Shown piece by piece: positions 35,150 through 43,028 of a stretch of 64,000 bases of DNA. Source of the stretch: Sulfitobacter delicatus (lineage in GTDB: Bacteria > Pseudomonadota > Alphaproteobacteria > Rhodobacterales > Rhodobacteraceae); contig NZ_FNBP01000008.1 of the NCBI RefSeq assembly GCF_900102535.1, positions 62,001-126,000 on the forward strand, read 5' to 3'. The position numbers and the translations under genes were made by a program. Position 1 is the first letter of the stretch, and each line of letters begins with the position of its first letter. The notes below the pieces were generated by a model. The model did not search any database. It was given only the letters and a program-made list of their open reading frames with translations, and was not told the DNA's origin.

Positions 35150-36060
35150 CAGCCTGTCACCGGGCCGAGGGAGTAAAGCTCGGCCGGTTTCAGCAGCAGA
35201 TCGAGCGCCAGTTTGCCGCAGACCGCCAGCACCAGCAGCGCCAGCAGGATGCGCAGTTGCTCGGCCTGCATCCGCACGCCGATGCGGGTGCCGACCTGCG
35301 CGCCGAGCACGCCGCCGACCAGCAGCAGCACGGCGAGCACGATGTCGACGGTCTGGTTGGTGGTGGCGTGCAGCATGGTGGTGAAGGCGGTGACAAAGAT
35401 GATTTGCAACAGCGAGGTGCCGATCACGACTTTGGTGGGCATGCCAAGCAGGTAGATCATCGCCGGGACCATGATGAAGCCGCCGCCCACGCCCATGATC
35501 GCCGAAAGCACGCCCACGGACGCGCCGACGAGCACCGGGGGGATGACGGAGATATAGAGGCCCGAAACGCGAAAGCGCATTTTCAGGGGCAGGCCGTGGA
35601 CCCAGTAGTGTTTCTTGCGTTTAACCCGCCCGCCCTTGCGCGTGCGGCGGATGGCGCGGAGCGATTCAAAGAACATCAGCCCGCCGATAATGCCGAGGAA
35701 GATGACGTAGCAGAGCGTCACCAGCAGGTCGACTTGGCCGAGCGATTTGAGGTAGTTGAAGACGATCATGCCGAGGCCGGAGCCGATCAGGCCCCCCGCC
35801 AGCAGCACCCAGCCCATTCGGAAATCCACCGTCTTGCGTTTGAGGTGCGCCAGCAGCGCCGAGAAGGACGAGGCGACGATCTGGTTGGTGGAGGTGGCCA
35901 CCGCGACGGCAGGGGGGATGCCCACGAAAAACAGCAGCGGTGTAATCAGGAACCCGCCGCCGACGCCGAACATGCCCGACAGGATGCCCACAATCCCGCC
36001 CAGCCCCAGTAGGAGGAAAGCGTTAACCGAGACTTCGGCAATGGGCAGGTAGATTTGCAT
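35149..36060 (-). CDS. TauE/SafE family anion exporter (sulfite exporter-like)
   Basis: A 303-residue membrane protein with about eight hydrophobic helices and the two TauE/SafE repeats carrying G-x-GGGF (FGVGGGFLITPLL near the N-terminus and MGVGGGFIMVPAMIYL in the second half). The family exports sulfite or other C2/C3 sulfonate-derived anions. It forms a two-gene unit with TIGR02186. No sulfonate-degradation gene is in the window, so the substrate is open. Confidence 0.87.
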   Translation of the reverse strand: MQIYLPIAEVSVNAFLLLGLGGIVGILSGMFGVGGGFLITPLLFFVGIPPAVAVATSTNQIVASSFSALLAHLKRKTVDFRMGWVLLAGGLIGSGLGMIVFNYLKSLGQVDLLVTLCYVIFLGIIGGLMFFESLRAIRRTRKGGRVKRKKHYWVHGLPLKMRFRVSGLYISVIPPVLVGASVGVLSAIMGVGGGFIMVPAMIYLLGMPTKVVIGTSLLQIIFVTAFTTMLHATTNQTVDIVLAVLLLVGGVLGAQVGTRIGVRMQAEQLRILLALLVLAVCGKLALDLLLKPAELYSLGPVTG

Positions 36061-36172
36061 GGTGTTTCCTAGCCCCGAACGGCTGCCCGTTTCAACATAG
36101 CTTGGCCGCTAACTGCGACCAGCCAGAATAGGGTGCGCCGAACCGGCCCTTATGTGCAAGGGCCGGAAGGGG

Positions 36173-37141
36173 TTAGCGCTCTTTTACATAGGGCTCGCCG
36201 CCCGCGCGGGGCGGGATCGCCTTGCCCACGAAGCCCGCGAGGATCACCACGGTCATCAGATAGGGCAGAGCACCCAAGAGCTGGCCCTGGACCTTGATGC
36301 CAATGACCGATTGGATGACGTCAGGCCGGGTTTCCAGCGCACCGAAAAGGCCGAAGAGCAGCGTGGCCCAGAGAGCGTACCACGGGCGCCATTTGGCGAA
36401 GATCAGGGCGGCGAGGGCGATGAAGCCCCGGCCTGCGGACATGTCTTTGACAAAGCCCGCTTGCAGCGCGGTGCTGAGGTAAGCCCCCGCGACGCCGCAG
36501 AGCAGCCCGGCGATGCCGACAGCCGCGTAGCGCAGCCCGACGACCGAGACACCAGCGGTGTCCACGGCGGCGGGGTTCTCACCCACGGCACGCAGGCGCA
36601 GGCCGAAACGGGTGCGGAACAGGATCCACCATGTCAGCGGCACGGCGAGGAAGGCGGCATAGACCAAGATCGAATGGCCGGAGATCAGCTCTTCGTAGAG
36701 CGGGCCGAGGAAGGGGACGTCTTCGACGGTTTTGGCGAAGGGCAGGGTGATCGGCTCGAACCGCGCACCGCCAAAGAGCGACGGGGTGCGGCCGCCTTGG
36801 GCGAACCAGTCTTGGGCGATCAGAACGGTCATGCCTGCGGCGAGGAAGTTGATCGCCACGCCGGAGATCAACTGGTTGCCGCGGAAGGTGATGGAGGCGA
36901 GGCCGTGGACAGCGCTGAGCACCATAGACGCGCCGATGCCCGCCGCGAGGCCAAGCCAGACCGACCCGGTGATCGACGCCAGCGCCGCTGAGAAGAAGGC
37001 CGCGGCCAGCATCTTGCCTTCGAGCCCGATGTCAAAGACCCCGGCGCGTTCGGAAAACAGACCGGCAAGGCAGGCCAGAAGCAGCGGCGTGGCGAGGCGC
37101 ACGGTGCTGTCGAGCAGTTGGATGAGCGTGATGTAGTCCAT
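36173..37141 (-). CDS. ABC transporter permease, nucleoside-type (BMP system, second permease)
   Basis: A 322-residue inner-membrane permease with about eight hydrophobic helices. The motif GLEGKMLAAAFFSA near the N-terminus and the RAVGENPAAVDTAGVSV cytoplasmic loop are typical of BPD_transp_2 permeases in nucleoside or sugar importers of the BMP type. It is the last gene of the import operon, 35 bp after the first permease. Confidence 0.9.
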   Translation of the reverse strand: MDYITLIQLLDSTVRLATPLLLACLAGLFSERAGVFDIGLEGKMLAAAFFSAALASITGSVWLGLAAGIGASMVLSAVHGLASITFRGNQLISGVAINFLAAGMTVLIAQDWFAQGGRTPSLFGGARFEPITLPFAKTVEDVPFLGPLYEELISGHSILVYAAFLAVPLTWWILFRTRFGLRLRAVGENPAAVDTAGVSVVGLRYAAVGIAGLLCGVAGAYLSTALQAGFVKDMSAGRGFIALAALIFAKWRPWYALWATLLFGLFGALETRPDVIQSVIGIKVQGQLLGALPYLMTVVILAGFVGKAIPPRAGGEPYVKER

Positions 37142-37176
37142 AGGTCAGACCCGCTTTCTCAGGGGGGTATAGGGGC

Positions 37177-38337
37177 TCATTCCGCGCTCTCCGACTGGGC
37201 GCTGCGGGGGCCGGGTTTGGGCTCGGTCTCAGGCGTGGGCGACGGCGGGCCGGGGCGGCGGAACATCAAGAAAAGCCGTTCCAGCGGCATCCGCACCATG
37301 TTGTCGAGCGCGCCTGTGAAGAGGATCACCAAGGCTTGGATCACGACGATCAACTCGCGGGGGATCGAGGTCCAGAGCGCCAGTTCTGCGCCGCCTTGGT
37401 AGAGGAAGCCGAAGAGGAGGGCGGCAAAGAAGACGCCAACGGGGTGTGAGCGGCCCATCAGTGCCACGGCGATGCCGATAAAGCCCGCGCCTTCGGTGGC
37501 GTTCAGCACCAGACGTTCGCTTTCGCCCATGACGTTGTTGATCGCCATCAGGCCCGCAAGCGCGCCGGAGATGATCATCGTGACCATGGTGATGCGCACG
37601 GGCGAGATGCCCGCATATTTGGCGGCGGGCTGGGAATGGCCATAGGCGCGGATCTCATAGCCTAAACGGGTGCGCCAGATCAGCATCCAGATCACCACGC
37701 AGGCCGCCACGGCCACGAGCAGCGAAACGTTTGCAGGGGCGGATTTGGAGAAGGCGATGCCAAGGGGGGCGAGAAGTTCATGCAGGGTAGGGAGGTGTAC
37801 GGCTTCGGGGAAGCGTGCACTTGCAGGGTCCATGCTGCCCGGCGGGCGCATGACATTGACGAGCACGTAGTTCAGCAGCGCGGCGGCGATAAAGTTGAAC
37901 ATGATCGTGGTGATCACGACGTGGCTGCCGCGTTTGGCCTGTAGCCAGCCCGGGATCGCCGCCCAGACTGCGCCAAAGAGCGCTGCCATGGTGCCCGCGC
38001 CGATCAGCGCCAGTGTCCAATGCGGCCAAGGGATATAGAGCGCTGCCAAGGCCACACCCAGACCGCCCAACATCGCCTGACCTTCGCCGCCGATGTTAAA
38101 GAGCCGCGCGTGGAAGGCCACGGCGACGGCGAGGCCGGTGAAGATGAAGTTGGTGGCGTAATAAAGCGTGTAGCCCCAGCCATAGGTCGAGCCGAGCGCG
38201 CCTTTGACCATGAGGTTCACGGCGGCAATGGGGTCTTCGCCGATGGCGAGGATCACCAGTGCCGAGAGGATCGCCGCCAGCAGCAGCGAGATCAGCGGCA
38301 CGAGGATCACCTCGGCCCATTTTGGCATCACGTCCAT
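37177..38337 (-). CDS. ABC transporter permease, nucleoside-type (BMP system, first permease)
   Basis: A 386-residue permease, start MDVMPKWAEVILVPL (38337) with AAGGAGG six bases upstream. The signatures FNIGGEGQAMLGGLG and YGHSQPAAKYAGISPV identify a BPD_transp_2 permease. The start lies one base after the ATPase stop (TGAGATG), so translation is coupled. The C-terminus is Pro/Ser-rich and probably cytoplasmic. Confidence 0.9.
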   Translation of the reverse strand: MDVMPKWAEVILVPLISLLLAAILSALVILAIGEDPIAAVNLMVKGALGSTYGWGYTLYYATNFIFTGLAVAVAFHARLFNIGGEGQAMLGGLGVALAALYIPWPHWTLALIGAGTMAALFGAVWAAIPGWLQAKRGSHVVITTIMFNFIAAALLNYVLVNVMRPPGSMDPASARFPEAVHLPTLHELLAPLGIAFSKSAPANVSLLVAVAACVVIWMLIWRTRLGYEIRAYGHSQPAAKYAGISPVRITMVTMIISGALAGLMAINNVMGESERLVLNATEGAGFIGIAVALMGRSHPVGVFFAALLFGFLYQGGAELALWTSIPRELIVVIQALVILFTGALDNMVRMPLERLFLMFRRPGPPSPTPETEPKPGPRSAQSESAE

Positions 38338-38338
38338 C

Positions 38339-39940
38339 TCAGACCTCCTTGCTGGCGTCGCCGCCAACGCGGGCGAGATTGGCCTCAACCTCGGCCACGC
38401 TATGTTCGTTTTCGGTGTCGGTGATGCCTGCCATAAGCAGCCCCAATTCCTTCTCGTCGGTCTGATCTGCGGCGCGTTCGCCCATGATCTGCCCGTCGAA
38501 CATCACCGCGATGCGGTCCGAGAGGGCGAGGATTTCTTCAAGCTCGACCGAAACCAGCAGGATCGCCTTGCCTTGGTCGCGCAGGGCGATGATCTGCTCG
38601 TGAATGAACTCAATCGCGCCGATGTCGACCCCGCGGGTGGGCTGGCCGATGAGCAGCAGGTCCGGGTTACGTTCGATCTCGCGGGCCAGAACGATTTTCT
38701 GTTGGTTACCGCCCGAGAAATTTTTGGCCGCCAGCGTCGGGTCGGGCGGGCGCACGTCGAAACGCGCCATCTTGTCTTCGGCATCGGCGCGGATCGCGGC
38801 GTGATCCATCAACATGCCGCTGTTGAAGCGGTCGTCGTGGTGGTAGCCGAAGACGTTATTCTCCCACGCCTGAAAATCCATGATCAGACCTTCGCGCTGG
38901 CGGTCTTCGGGCACATGGGCCACGCCCCGCGCACGGCGCGATTGGCCGTCGGATTTCTTGCCAGAGAGGTCAAGCGGGGTGCCGTTCAGGGTCACGCTGC
39001 CGGTGCCATCAGCATAGCCGCCCAGCACTTCGAGCAGTTCGGATTGGCCGTTGCCCGCCACACCCGCAAGGCCCAGCACTTCACCAGCGCGGACTTGCAG
39101 ATCAATGCCGCGCAGACGTTCCACGCCTTTGCTGTCGACAACCCGCAATCCTTTGACATCCAAAATGACCTCGCCCGGCGTCGCGGGCTTTTTATTGACG
39201 CGCAGCAAGACCTTACGGCCGACCATCAGCTCGGCCAATTCGGGCGGCGAGGTCTCGGCGGTTTTCACGGTGGCGGTCATCTGGCCGCGGCGCATGACCG
39301 ACACGGTGTCGGTGATCTCCATGATCTCGCGCAGCTTGTGGGTGATCAGGATAATGGTTTTGCCCTCGGAGCGCAGACGCCCGAGGATGCGGAACAACTG
39401 GTCGGCCTCGGCGGGGGTCAGCACGCCTGTGGGCTCGTCCAAGATGAGGATATCGGCCTGACGGTAGAGCGCCTTGAGGATTTCCACACGCTGCTGCATG
39501 CCGACGCCGATGTCTTGGATCAACGCATCGGGGTCGACGTTAAGGCCGTAGTCCTCGGCCAAGCTGACAAGCGTCTTGCGGGCCTTGGACAGGGACGGCT
39601 TGAGCAGGCGGCCATCTTCGGCGCCCAGAATGATGTTTTCCAGCACGGTGAAGTTCTCGACCAGCTTGAAGTGCTGGAACACCATGCCGATGCCCGCCGC
39701 GATGGCGGCTTGGCTGTCGGGAATGTCGGTTTTCTTGCCACTGATGAAAATCTCACCGGCGTCGGCTTTGTAAAAGCCATAGAGGATCGACATCAGGGTC
39801 GATTTGCCCGCGCCGTTTTCGCCGATGATCCCGTGGATCGTGCCGGGCATGACGCGGATCGAGATGTCTTTGTTGGCCTGCACCGGGCCGAAGGCCTTGG
39901 AGATGCCCTTGAGTTCGATCGCGGGAGCGGTATCGGTCAT
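38339..39940 (-). CDS. ABC transporter ATP-binding protein with two nucleotide-binding domains
   Basis: A 533-residue double ATPase energising the importer. The first domain has Walker A GENGAGKST (about residue 40) and Walker B LILDEPTGVLTP. The second has a degenerate A-loop (GVAGNGQSE) but an intact signature NFSGGNQQK and the GQPTRGVD segment, as in sugar/nucleoside importers such as RbsA. It follows the binding-protein gene after an intervening hairpin and precedes both permeases. Confidence 0.92.
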   Translation of the reverse strand: MTDTAPAIELKGISKAFGPVQANKDISIRVMPGTIHGIIGENGAGKSTLMSILYGFYKADAGEIFISGKKTDIPDSQAAIAAGIGMVFQHFKLVENFTVLENIILGAEDGRLLKPSLSKARKTLVSLAEDYGLNVDPDALIQDIGVGMQQRVEILKALYRQADILILDEPTGVLTPAEADQLFRILGRLRSEGKTIILITHKLREIMEITDTVSVMRRGQMTATVKTAETSPPELAELMVGRKVLLRVNKKPATPGEVILDVKGLRVVDSKGVERLRGIDLQVRAGEVLGLAGVAGNGQSELLEVLGGYADGTGSVTLNGTPLDLSGKKSDGQSRRARGVAHVPEDRQREGLIMDFQAWENNVFGYHHDDRFNSGMLMDHAAIRADAEDKMARFDVRPPDPTLAAKNFSGGNQQKIVLAREIERNPDLLLIGQPTRGVDIGAIEFIHEQIIALRDQGKAILLVSVELEEILALSDRIAVMFDGQIMGERAADQTDEKELGLLMAGITDTENEHSVAEVEANLARVGGDASKEV

Positions 39941-40020
39941 GTCAAAAAGTCCTGTGGCCGTTGTGGCCCATTAGCTTGAATTGGCACATCTCTGTCCGGG
40001 GTCGGCGGTCGTGGGTTCGG

Positions 40021-40050
40021 AAAAGGCCGCGCCGATGAAACGACGCGGCC
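40021..40050 (-). terminator. Intercistronic hairpin between binding protein and ATPase
   Basis: On the minus strand GGCCGCG and CGCGGCC form a stem followed by TTTTCC. It lies between the substrate-binding-protein gene and the rest of the operon, where partial termination would give more binding protein than transporter. Confidence 0.65.
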
Positions 40051-40078
40051 CAGAGGGTAAGTTTAGGTTAACCTATGT

Positions 40079-41080
40079 TCAGAAGTCCAGCGCCGGGCAG
40101 CTGTCATTCTCGTAGTAGGAGACAACCTTGATCTCGCCGTCGATGATCTTCTGGCGCGCTTCTTCAACGGCCTTCTTCATCTCTTCGGTGACCAGATCGG
40201 CGTTGTGCTCGTCCATGGCGACGCCGACACCTTCTTCGGCCAGACCAAGGGTGACAACTTCGCCAACTTCGAGGTCTTCACCGGCTTTCATCGCTTCATA
40301 AACGGCGACGTCAACGCGCTTGAGCATGGAGGTCAGGACCTTGCCCGGGTGCAGGTGGTTCTGGTTGCTGTCCACGCCGATCGACAGGATGCCTTCGTCG
40401 GCAGCGGTTTGCAGCACACCAACGCCGGTGCCGCCTGCTGCGGCATAAACCACATCAGCGCCTTGGTTGATCTGTGCTTTGGTGATCTCGGAGCCTTTCA
40501 CCGGGTCGTTCCAAGCGGCAGGTGTGGTGCCGGTCATGTTGGCGACGATCTTGGCGTCGGGGTTGGTGGCCATGACGCCTTGGGCATAGCCGCAGCCGAA
40601 GTGGCGGATCAGAGGCACGTCCATGCCGCCGACAAAGCCGACGGTGCCGGATTCGGACGCCATCGCGGCCATGACGCCAACGAGGTAGGAGCCTTCGTGC
40701 TCGGCAAAGCTCACCTGACGCACGTTGGGCAGGTCGAGCCAGTTCACGTCAACCACGGCGAATTTGGTGTCGGGGTAGTCAGGGGCGACTGTGGAGAGCG
40801 GATCGGCCATGGCGAAACCCATGGTGATGATCGGGTTGGCACCGGATTCGGCAAAGCGGCGCAGGGCCTGCTCGCGCTGTGCTTCGGACTGCATTTCGAT
40901 CTCGGCAAACTTGCCGCCGGTCTCTTCGGCCCAGCGGGTCGCGCCGTTAAAGGCCGCTTCGTTGAAGCTTTTGTCGAACTTGCCGCCAAGGTCAAAGATC
41001 AGCGCCGGTTCGGCCAGTGCAGCGCCCGACGTGAGCGCGAGGCCAGCGGCAGCGCCGAGGAATTTCGTCATGAGGGTCAT
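40079..41080 (-). CDS. BMP family substrate-binding lipoprotein-like protein of an ABC importer
   Basis: A 333-residue periplasmic binding protein; start MTLMTKFLGAAAGLALTSGAALA (41080), a standard cleavable signal peptide with no lipobox Cys. BMP-family features are LIFDLGGKFDKSFNEAAFNGA, FAEHEGSYLVGVMAA, GFVGGMDVPLIRHF and DVVYAAAGGTGVGVLQ. Characterised BMP proteins bind purine nucleosides, so nucleoside uptake is the likely role. The promoter region contains a GATCAATTGATC palindrome. Confidence 0.92.
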   Translation of the reverse strand: MTLMTKFLGAAAGLALTSGAALAEPALIFDLGGKFDKSFNEAAFNGATRWAEETGGKFAEIEMQSEAQREQALRRFAESGANPIITMGFAMADPLSTVAPDYPDTKFAVVDVNWLDLPNVRQVSFAEHEGSYLVGVMAAMASESGTVGFVGGMDVPLIRHFGCGYAQGVMATNPDAKIVANMTGTTPAAWNDPVKGSEITKAQINQGADVVYAAAGGTGVGVLQTAADEGILSIGVDSNQNHLHPGKVLTSMLKRVDVAVYEAMKAGEDLEVGEVVTLGLAEEGVGVAMDEHNADLVTEEMKKAVEEARQKIIDGEIKVVSYYENDSCPALDF

Positions 41081-41143
41081 GTAGTGTCTCCCGTGGTGTG
41101 GTGCCGGACGGTTGGGACAAGCCTGCCGTCCTGGCGTTGATTG

Positions 41144-41155
41144 GATCAATTGATC
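41144..41155 (-). promoter_or_regulatory. Palindrome upstream of the BMP importer operon
   Basis: GATCAATTGATC is a perfect 12-bp palindrome about 64 bp upstream of the binding-protein start, where a repressor site for a nucleoside-importer operon would be expected. The regulator is not encoded nearby. Confidence 0.4.
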
Positions 41156-41215
41156 AGGTGCAATTTAGGGTGCAGGCAGGGGGTGGGGTCAACCGCTTTT
41201 TGCGTTGGGCGCTTG

Positions 41216-41644
41216 CTAATTGCCAGAGTGACCATGGGTCAAGGTGCGGCGCAGGATGCAGGCATCGACCGCCGGGCCAGTGCTGCGCGCGTAATAGGCG
41301 CGGCGCGTGGCGACTTCGGCAAAGCCTAGGGAGGCATAAAGCGCGCGGGCCGGTGTGTTGTCGGCTGCGACTTCGAGAAAGGCGCTTGTTGTTTCCGGGG
41401 GCAGGGCGGTGATCCAGTCATGAACCAAGGCGCGTCCGATTCCGCGTCGTTGTCGGGCGGGATCGACGGCAAGGGTCAAAAGCTCGGATTCGTCGACGAT
41501 GGTACGGGTGAGGGCGAAACCGCCCGGGCGGGTCGTTAGAGCGACGAAAGGGCTGTCGAGCAGGCTCGCAAATTCCTCCGCGCTCCACGGCCGGTCGCGC
41601 GTAAAGGCGGCAGCATGCAGCGCGGCCAGTTCTGCCGGTGTCAC
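41216..41644 (-). CDS. rimI: Ribosomal-protein-alanine N-acetyltransferase (RimI-like)
   Basis: A 142-residue GNAT acetyltransferase. The acetyl-CoA pyrophosphate motif is RRRGIGRALVHDWI and the C-terminal part (LEVAADNTPARALYASLGFAEVATRRAYY) is typical of RimI. Its start overlaps tsaB by 4 nt; the tsaB-rimI pairing is widely conserved and supports the call. Confidence 0.85.
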   Translation of the reverse strand: MTPAELAALHAAAFTRDRPWSAEEFASLLDSPFVALTTRPGGFALTRTIVDESELLTLAVDPARQRRGIGRALVHDWITALPPETTSAFLEVAADNTPARALYASLGFAEVATRRAYYARSTGPAVDACILRRTLTHGHSGN

Positions 41645-42264
41645 GGCAAAAGCACCGGGGCGGCATCGCGCGCGGGTGCAGCGTCTGCCGGGCGCAGGTA
41701 GAGCGGGGCCGGGCGGGCTGGATTGGCGGCAAAACGTTTGGCGGCGATGCGGGCGATTGCTTCGGCCACGGGGAGGGCAGAGGGCTGGCCGCCCGCGCCG
41801 ATCAGCGGGCCATCGAATGCGGGCAGATCGTTGGCATCGTAAAGCGCAGGCTCAGCGATGGGGGGGTTGTCGAAACCTTGCAGAAATACCTGATCCCGAC
41901 GCGCATCCACGGCGCAGGCGCAAGGGCCGTCATGGCCTTCGCGCAGTGCGTCGAATGCGTCCACACCGACTGCTGGAATGCCAAGGCCAAGCGCGAGACC
42001 CCGCGCGGCGGAGACGGCAATGCGGATACCGGTGAAATTACCAGGACCAATGCCAACGCCAAGGGCCGTGAGATCGCCATAGGTGACGCCAGCCTCTTCC
42101 AGCAGTTCTTCGCAGAGCACCAGAATGCGTTCGGCCTGTCCTTTGGTCATCGGCTCAACCCGGCTGACCAGAACCCGGTCACCGGACAGCAAAGCGGCCG
42201 CGCAATGCGCGGCCGACGTGTCGAAGGCCAGAACCAGCGGCGCTTGGGGCGCTTGGTCAGGCAA
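41641..42264 (-). CDS. tsaB: tRNA threonylcarbamoyladenosine biosynthesis protein TsaB
   Basis: A 207-residue ASKHA-fold protein that partners TsaD in forming t6A37 in ANN-decoding tRNAs. The N-terminal LAFDTSAAHCAAAL, the GVGIGPGNFTGIRIAVSAARGLALG motif and the VDARRDQVFLQ segment are characteristic. The start overlaps the nfuA stop by 8 nt and the end overlaps rimI. Confidence 0.92.
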   Translation of the reverse strand: MPDQAPQAPLVLAFDTSAAHCAAALLSGDRVLVSRVEPMTKGQAERILVLCEELLEEAGVTYGDLTALGVGIGPGNFTGIRIAVSAARGLALGLGIPAVGVDAFDALREGHDGPCACAVDARRDQVFLQGFDNPPIAEPALYDANDLPAFDGPLIGAGGQPSALPVAEAIARIAAKRFAANPARPAPLYLRPADAAPARDAAPVLLP

Positions 42265-42817
42265 CCGGGCGCACCTCGGTCACTTCGGGGATATAGTGGC
42301 GCAGCAGGTTCTCGATGCCCATTTTCAACGTCAGTGTCGAAGAGGGGCAGCCCGCGCAGGCGCCCTGCATGTGCAGATAGACGACGCCACGCTCAAAGCC
42401 GTGGAAGGTGATGTCGCCACCGTCTTGGGCCACTGCGGGGCGTACGCGGCTGTCGAGCAATTCCTTGATTTGGCCCACAATCTCACCGTCTTCGCCGTCA
42501 TGGGCGGCATGGCCCGAGCCGGGCTGGTGGTCGGAGGCCATAACGGCCTCACCGGACTGGAAATGCTCCATGATTGCGCCCAGCAGGGCAGGCTTCACAT
42601 GGTCCCATTCAACGGTGTCGGCCTTGGTCACGGTCACAAAGTCGGTGCCGAAGAACACGCCGGTCACACCTTCAACAGCAAAGAGACGCTGCGCCAGCGG
42701 CGAAGTTGCGCCCGCTTCGGGGGTGGGGAAATCGGCGGTGCCCATCTCCAACACGGTCTGACCCGGCAGGAACTTGAGCGTTGCGGGGTTCGGAGTGGAT
42801 TCGGTCTGGATGAACAT
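42257..42817 (-). CDS. nfuA: NfuA-type Fe-S cluster carrier
   Basis: A 186-residue Fe-S carrier with an N-terminal Nfu_N domain (MFIQTESTPNPATLKFLPG) and a C-terminal NifU-like domain with the CxxC ligands in GACAGCPSSTLTLK. It delivers [4Fe-4S] clusters to apo-enzymes. First gene of nfuA-tsaB-rimI. The promoter region carries an Irr-type iron-control box at 42878-42894. Confidence 0.93.
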   Translation of the reverse strand: MFIQTESTPNPATLKFLPGQTVLEMGTADFPTPEAGATSPLAQRLFAVEGVTGVFFGTDFVTVTKADTVEWDHVKPALLGAIMEHFQSGEAVMASDHQPGSGHAAHDGEDGEIVGQIKELLDSRVRPAVAQDGGDITFHGFERGVVYLHMQGACAGCPSSTLTLKMGIENLLRHYIPEVTEVRPVA

Positions 42818-42877
42818 GGGATTTACCTCGCTTTCGGCGTGCGTCTGATATGCGCTTCGTGTTGCGGCAAGTCAAGG

Positions 42878-42894
42878 TTTGGAACGATTCTAAA
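42878..42894 (-). promoter_or_regulatory. Candidate Irr-binding ICE box upstream of nfuA
   Basis: TTTGGAA-CGA-TTCTAAA is a 7+3+7 inverted repeat with a single mismatch. It matches the TTTAGAA-n3-TTCTAAA type iron-control element described for Irr in alphaproteobacteria. It lies 61 bp upstream of the nfuA start, consistent with iron control of Fe-S assembly. Confidence 0.6.
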
Positions 42895-43028
42895 CAGTTT
42901 CCGACGATGAGACGCCTGCTGCAGGCTGTCGGGCTGGCGGGTTCGGGGTTTATCTCAAACTGTCGGTTTAACGCTTTCTTCGCGGCTTTGCGGGACAAGG
43001 CTACTCGGACCATCCGAGGGAGCAGGCA

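Noticed and set aside
41137-41149. FNR/FnrL-like box TTGATTGGATCAA upstream of the BMP-type operon
   Set aside because: The spacer is 3 nt instead of the required 4 (TTGAT-N4-ATCAA), so it does not fit FnrL. Kept only as a generic palindrome.
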